Source: Capsicum annuum (Eukaryota > Streptophyta > Magnoliopsida > Solanales > Solanaceae). From it: a stretch of 64,000 nucleotides of DNA. The notes below the pieces were generated by a model, which saw nothing but the letters and a program-made list of their open reading frames with translations, had not been told where the DNA came from and did not search any database. The position numbers were made by a program, and so were the translations under genes. Shown here in pieces: positions 59,230 through 64,000 of the stretch. Positions within the stretch are counted from its first letter, which is position 1. Each line of letters starts with the position of its first letter. The stretch spans positions 158,275,160 through 158,339,159 of the forward strand of contig NC_061115.1 of the NCBI RefSeq assembly GCF_002878395.1, read 5' to 3'.

Positions 59230-59535
59230 AATTTTTGCTTTTTGTGTTAAAATGACGTTGTTTTTATTATTATTATTATTATTGTTGTTGTTGTTATTAT
59301 TATTATTATTATAATATTTTTTTTTATATATTTCTATAGTAGCAGCACCTAACTTTTTTTTAATTTAAAAAAATTATTATTATTATTATTATTATTTTAT
59401 TTATTTCTATAGCAGCAACACTTAACTTTTTTTTAATTAAAAAAAAACAACTACTAGCAGGGATCGAACCCGCACAGTAGGTTGAAGGAAGCGCCCAAGA
59501 AGAGAAAATAACACCACTGGGCTATCTAAGTGTCT
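59230..59535 (-). mobile_element. tRNA-derived SINE with TAA/ATT-rich tail
   Basis: On the minus strand an A box TAGCCCAGTGG (about 59515-59525) and a B box GGTTCGATCCC (about 59462-59472) lie at the normal Pol III spacing. The tail holds two imperfect copies of 'ttctatag(c/t)agcag(c/a)ac' separated by (ATT)n. It is nested in the inner MITE. Confidence 0.65.
59265..59395 (+). repeat. (ATT)n microsatellites
   Basis: Two arrays, about 59266-59312 and 59366-59396, mixed with GTT. Confidence 0.85.
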
Positions 59536-60030
59536 TGTTTCATGTAGTTCAACATTAATATACGTACCTAAATATACATTTTCTATCTTATATATATACA
59601 ACGTAATTTTTTTACCGAGGGAGTTCGGGTGAACCCCATGGAAACCACGTAGGTCTGCCCCTCGTTAATTTAATAACGTTAATTTAATAACATTTTAATT
59701 AGGTTAATTTGATAACATTAATTTAATATACTACTACTACTACTATCCTTAATAATATTAATTTAGTAACGTTTTATTAAAACTATAATTTTTTTTATTA
59801 TTAGTATAGTTTCATCTTTAATTTAATATTTAAATAAATAATATTTAGATATATTATATAACTTAAATTCGTCTTCTGCTTTATAATATATATACATACC
59901 CGCTCAATTTTTTCGTATGAGGCTGACCCGCCTAATTAATAAATCTTCAATATTTTTGTTTTTTCGTAATGAAAAAAGAAATTAGATGCCATTTTCATTT
60001 TTGAGCCGAAAATAATAAAAAAATAATAGT
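59536..60030. other. AT-rich filler in the inner MITE
   Basis: No coding. 'taatttaataacgtt' type words repeat from 59665 to 59775. Confidence 0.5.
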
Positions 60031-60423
60031 GAAGAGTCATTTAAAGTTCATATTTGTGCAGTTTTGAATAGTTAAAGGTCATATTTGTGCACTGTCAAAG
60101 TTTAAGGTCATATTTATGTATTATGCCCTTAGATTTTAAGCTGAACGCGCTTAGTTTTGCGTGTTGAATACGCGTTTTTCCACGTAGGATTGGAGGTCAT
60201 ATTTGTGCAGTTTTGAATAGTTAAAGGTCATATTTTTGTACTGTCAAAGTTTAAGGTCAAAGTTATAATTTGGTGTCAAGTTTAGGGTCATTTTTATGTA
60301 TTAACTCTTTTTTTATTCAGCTGTTATATAGTTAACGGGCTTGTGCACTGACAAAGTTAAAGGGAATAGTTATAATTTGATATCCAATTAAAGGTCTTGT
60401 TTATGTATTAAGCCAAATACAAA

Positions 60424-61300
60424 ACATCTAACCAAGTTCTAAATCACTCTTCAGACTTAGTGGAATCACCAAAACTCACTTTCGACCTTAATCCAATTTT
60501 ATCCATCTCTGCAAATCAGAAACAACTAAACAAAGTTATGGGGAGGGACAAATAGGGAAAAAAGATAAAAATCACTAACTATCATAAGGTTCGTTACAGA
60601 AGTACCCTTATTCAAATTTGTTTCTATAAGTTTGATCCAATATGGTTTTCATTATGTTAGTTTGTTATTGGATATTGTTGTACCACACACGTGAAGAGTG
60701 CTAGGCCTGCGTAGGGAAGCACCATAGGGAGAAAAGGAAGTCCGGATGGTGAGATGACCAAGGTGGACTAGGCCATTTTATAGAAATGGAATGAAAATTT
60801 GACAAATAAGAACATTTCACGTTGTTATTAAACATTTATTCCCATTTAAATAAGTTTTTAAGAATAGAATTTTTTGACATGAATTTCTTAATATTATGCG
60901 TGAATGGGACAATATATTGGACAAGAGCGGGAGTCCTGACATAAATTTAAATGGGATATTTCCCACCCAACAAAATTATATCGCTTGATCCTATTTTGCA
61001 TGGTTGATGGGTAGGTTTTGTATGTAAGTATTTATAAGAGTAGTTAGGTAGGTGAGGTATCGAATTTATTCTAGTCATAAAATATTTATCAAATATTTTT
61101 TTCAATATGATTTTTCTTATATCTACAATTTCTATATCCTTAAGTACATACAAAACAAGTATTTTAAATTTATCTACCATTTCGTCAGATAAATAAGAAT
61201 TCATTTTTCATATGATGCTTTTTCAAAATATTTCCTTCAATCATATACATAACAAAATATGATCATTTTAGATTATTATATACTAGATTATTCTTAAATA
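60424..61300. other. No recognisable feature
   Basis: AT-rich and non-coding. Confidence 0.55.
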
Positions 61301-61319
61301 ACATATTCTTCGGTCACTA

Positions 61320-61800
61320 TTAGCATGGTAATCTGGATATTTTTTCCTTAAACAGCGCCTCTACTCTGGCTACTCCCCTATCACGGCTTTCCTGTCTCGC
61401 CGGTTTCACCTTTAGGATGACATTATTCTTAGGGATTTTTCTCCTTTTCCACTTTTCTAATAAACTTCTTAACATGCTATTTTTTTGAATAATTCTACTA
61501 TAAAGCAACTAACATGAACTTATTTTATCATATCATGATTGTTAGGAATTTATGAATTTAGCTATTCATAATCATAAATAAATATACCTGTTCTGGTAGG
61601 TTTGATAATTCTAAGCTTTGTTCATCCATAGCTTTTTTCATTGAAATATACTTGTTCTGGTAGGTTTGATAATTCTAAGCTTTGTTCATCCATAGCTTTT
61701 TTCATTGAAATATACCTGTTTTTTAATAAATAATCAAAATATTTATTGTGGACAAGAGAGAGTTTTTGCTTCAACGCATGAAGGCTTATCTTTTTCTGCC
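61320..61800 (-). pseudogene. Pararetrovirus-like 5' ORF remnant with 64-bp tandem duplication
   Basis: The 61320-61508 frame is a short Lys/Arg-rich stretch. Upstream (about 61583-61710) two 64-bp copies encode the same short Met-Asp-Glu-Gln-containing segment. Position just downstream of the presumed viral promoter (minus orientation) suggests the first ORF of a caulimovirid copy, but sequence similarity is not clear to me. Confidence 0.35.
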
Positions 61801-61805
61801 TTCGA

Positions 61806-61830
61806 TGCCTTCATTTATAATGAATGATTT
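61806..61830 (-). promoter_or_regulatory. TATA-like element, candidate pararetroviral promoter
   Basis: Minus strand TATAAATG at about 61812-61819, downstream of a gag/pol-like arrangement and ahead of an A-rich leader. In caulimovirids the genome-length transcript starts in the intergenic region after the last ORF. Inferred from position. Confidence 0.35.
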
Positions 61831-62175
61831 ACATAGTTCTTACTTACTAATGGTTTACACGTTTTTCAAACTTTACGTCCTATTCTTATCTTTACAAAAA
61901 GTTTAAAAACTAGACTAAAAAGTCTTTATCTACCTAACCTAATTATTATACTTTACAAAAAAGTCTTCTAAAGTATAAAAAAGACAAAAACTAAAACTTT
62001 ACAATAATTTACAAGTTACGTAGAAAATTGTGAAAGTTTGTTACATGTCACTTTCACAATTTAATAGCTTATCTTTTATCTCCATTATTGCTTCCATTGA
62101 TATCTTCTTCTTGTCGTATCTGCTGCTTTTCTATCTTCTTTCCAGCTGGCATACTTATCTTCTTGATTCTTTTAT
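61830..62175 (-). other. Presumed viral intergenic region
   Basis: AT-rich with no coding between the last ORF and the TATA-like element. Confidence 0.4.
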
Positions 62176-62179
62176 TCTA

Positions 62180-63358
62180 GGCGGACTTCTGGGATAATAT
62201 TATCTTCTCCATTACATCTCGAACATTGATAGTCTAAATATTTGTGTCCAATTATCTTGCAATATCTTGTTAATAATTCGTCTGAAATAAATCCTTTCCT
62301 AATTACTCTTGCAGTAGATTATTTTTCTGGGTTAAGTAACATCATTATCCATTGTCTAACATCTTCCATATCTGCTTGTCGTAGTTCTTTTGAATTTGAA
62401 TAAATCATCTGATGGTCTCTTGAATAAGAGCTCCATATTGGGTTTCCATTGATATAATTATTTGCTAATTCTTGAATAATTGTAGCTAGTCCAATGAGTC
62501 ATTTATTTGCATAGAAATCATGTATCTCAATTCTGGGTATCTCTGGCTGCTGCACAATATCTTCCGGTATAATCATATCTCTGTTTAATCCTATTTTTAC
62601 AACTTGTATAACTTGTTTGATCTCGTCGTATAATATCTCTGATGGTGCAGTATAACACTTTATATAAAATAGATTTCCTTTGGTTATTCTTTTATAGGTG
62701 GTGAATATTTTATGTAATTCTTCCATAGCTGTTAGTTCTTCTCCGTCTTGGGTATATATGGTATTTAATAATCCATAGTCAAAATAAGTTTTTATTAAGT
62801 TTGGGTTGGTTTTGGGTAGTGTGATTAGCTTGTTGTAACCTTGTAATTTTTGGGTTATATAGTTTGTGTTTGGTCCTTGGGTATCTGTAGCTCTGGGGTT
62901 AAGGTTTAGAAAAGTTTGTACTTCATAGATATTTTCTATGTATTCTCGGGTTATATAGTTAGAAGCTTTTTTATCTTGGTTCAGACTATCTCGGTATGTG
63001 GTAATTTGTAGAGGTGGAAATAAGGGGTCTTTTTGTGTTTTTGGTATAAATGGTTTCTCAAATATCTTATTCATGTTCATGTTCTGGTATCTTTGTCTAC
63101 TAACTCCTTTGCTTGTACCTGTAATTGTAGATTGATAAACGTTATGGGTCTTATGGAGTGTCCCAACGTCTCCTTCTAGCTCTGGAATTTTAATGTCTTT
63201 CGATCGACATAGCTCTGCACACTACTGAGTTAGCTGATTTGCAGCTTTAGACTTCAGTTTAACTTCATTAGTCTTTAGCTTTTCTATTTCATTACCCATA
63301 TTATCCACTTTCATTGAAAGCATAGTTAGGGTTTTGAGTATCTTTTCTAAAGCATCAT
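62180..63358 (-). pseudogene. Endogenous pararetrovirus: ORF downstream of pol, broken
   Basis: A 193-codon open frame (62499-63080) is the largest piece. Upstream in the same frame, from an ATG at about 63358, a Lys/Leu/Glu-rich coiled-coil segment is cut by one stop near 63223. Downstream of the stop at 62499 the frame continues, with another stop near 62321, to a Cys/His cluster at about 62210-62270 that looks like a small zinc finger. Placement immediately after an RT/RNase H end is that of the last ORF in several Caulimoviridae, where a translation transactivator may be encoded. I see no motif that proves this, so function is left open. Confidence 0.6.
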
Positions 63359-63369
63359 CTTCTATTATA

Positions 63370-64000
63370 TCAGTCTGTATAGCTTTGTCTTAATATGTAA
63401 TCTACAATAATATTTTTGTTAGTACTAATTACTTCAATTGTAAATGTAAAATTTAATATATTCAATACTAGTCTCCGAATCTCTTTTGTTGTAACTGAAT
63501 TTTGTATTTTCTTTGTTAGCCACCACCGAACCTGGATATTATCTGTTCTCACTATAAATTTGTTATATACAATATATGGTTCAAATGCTAATAAACATTT
63601 ATATAATGAACATAATTCTTTTCTATTTATTTTCCATTTTATTTCTACTTCATTAAACGTACCTGAGTAGTATCTGCAATGATGTTCTAATTTTTCATTT
63701 TCGTATCTATATTTAAGTACTCCTCCATAACTATATTCACTTGCATTTGCTTCTACTATATATGTAAATTTTTTATTTTCATTTGGGAATTGTAATTTTG
63801 GTAACTTTTTATAAAGTATTTTTTTTTTTGAACTTGTTTTTTATCTTCTTCGTTGTAATTCTATTCTACATCCTTTTTTAGTTTTTTTCTGTAAAGGCTT
63901 TAGGTTTTCTGCTAATTTTGGTATATATTCTCTTACTTGATTTATTAATCCTAAAAATGATTGTAATTTTTTTTTTTTGTATCTAATTCTTCTTTTGAAT
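63370..64000 (-). pseudogene. Endogenous pararetrovirus (Caulimoviridae) RT C-terminus and RNase H
   Basis: From the window edge the minus strand reads QSFLGLINQVREYIPKLAE (about 63905-63961), the connection after the RT palm. RNase H follows: FTYIVEANASEYSYGGVLKY at about 63700-63760, with an acidic site where the usual Asp stands, then WKINRKELCSLYKCL at about 63590-63635. The end is in frame 63370-63552 (VRWWLTKKIQNS, IVDY). It resembles pararetroviral rather than Copia or Gypsy RNase H, and is most like the Solanaceae endogenous group. At least one stop/frameshift near 63840 breaks it. The upstream part is outside the window. Confidence 0.8.

Larger units (their letters stand above)
58955..60316. 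mobile_element. Mutator-like MITE (inner), perfect 9-bp TSD TTTTTTTAT
   Basis: TSD TTTTTTTAT at 58955-58963 and 60308-60316. Element 58964-60307. Ends are GAGTTAATACATAAAAATGA and its inverse. The arms extend more than 80 bp ('aaattataactttgatctta' against 'ttaaggtcaaagttataattt'). Inside, further partial right ends of the same family occur at about 59160-59230 and 60038-60132, and a tRNA-derived SINE with ATT repeats fills the core. Confidence 0.9.
58601..60423. mobile_element. Mutator-like MITE (outer), 9-bp TSD (8/9)
   Basis: Left end GGCATAATACATAAACAGGATC at 58610. Right end inverse, finishing 'tatgtattaagcc' at 60414. Flanks AAATGCAAA (58601-58609) and AAATACAAA (60415-60423), one mismatch. 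Same family as the element at 40,374-46,246. It contains another copy of the family inside. Confidence 0.85.

Noticed and set aside
59455..59535. Functional tRNA gene
   Set aside because: A and B boxes are present but there is no cloverleaf with anticodon arm. It continues into a SINE-like tail.

Overview
This is a repeat-dominated stretch of a flowering-plant nuclear genome, most likely from Solanaceae. The base composition is AT-rich. There is one spliced gene with a chloroplast-type leader. Three broken Copia retrotransposons and a non-autonomous Gypsy-type element are bounded by identifiable LTRs. A TS-like SINE, several Mutator-like MITEs, a plastid rRNA insertion (NUPT) and an endogenous pararetrovirus fragment are also present. 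Genus and species cannot be fixed from the sequence alone.

Layout. 1-1690: end of a long Gypsy-type LTR. 4.9-7.0 kb: Copia LTR, primer-binding site and broken gag. 8.15-8.84 kb: second copy of the Gypsy LTR end, abutting a decayed intronless NIPA-type Mg transporter fragment (8.85-9.42 kb). 11.6-11.9 kb: hAT transposase remnant. 12,793-19,767: Copia element with three LTRs and a GACAG target duplication. 22.1 kb: GAA repeat. 24.1-25.4 kb: Helitron-like ends. 25,441-27,279: Mutator-like MITE holding a hAT MITE and a second Mutator-like MITE. 27,887-32,721: the only intact gene, a two-exon DUF2358 plastid protein with a LINE relic in its 4-kb intron. 33,232-38,198: Copia element just beyond its 3' UTR. 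38.6-39.6 kb: inverted-repeat element. 40,374-46,246: Mutator-like MITE split by a 5.4-kb gag-only LTR element. 46.27-46.61 kb: NUPT of 23S rRNA. 46,856-48,605 and 48.6-49.8 kb: foldback elements. 50.7-51.1 kb: 3' fragment of a malic enzyme gene. 51,245-57,699: minus-strand Copia. 58,610-60,414: nested MITEs with a SINE. 61.3-64.0 kb: minus-strand pararetrovirus remains.

How it works together. Only the DUF2358 gene looks functional. Everything else is mobile DNA in decay, captured gene pieces, or unassigned AT-rich sequence. The most informative structure is the nesting order, which target-site duplications read directly from the sequence let one reconstruct: 9 bp for Mutator-like MITEs, 5 bp for LTR elements, and a possible 8 bp for the hAT MITE. 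I did not find a convincing new biological system. The strongest oddities are the LTR-LTR-body-LTR Copia, the gag-only element with two internal minisatellites, and the repeated 9-bp-TSD MITE family.
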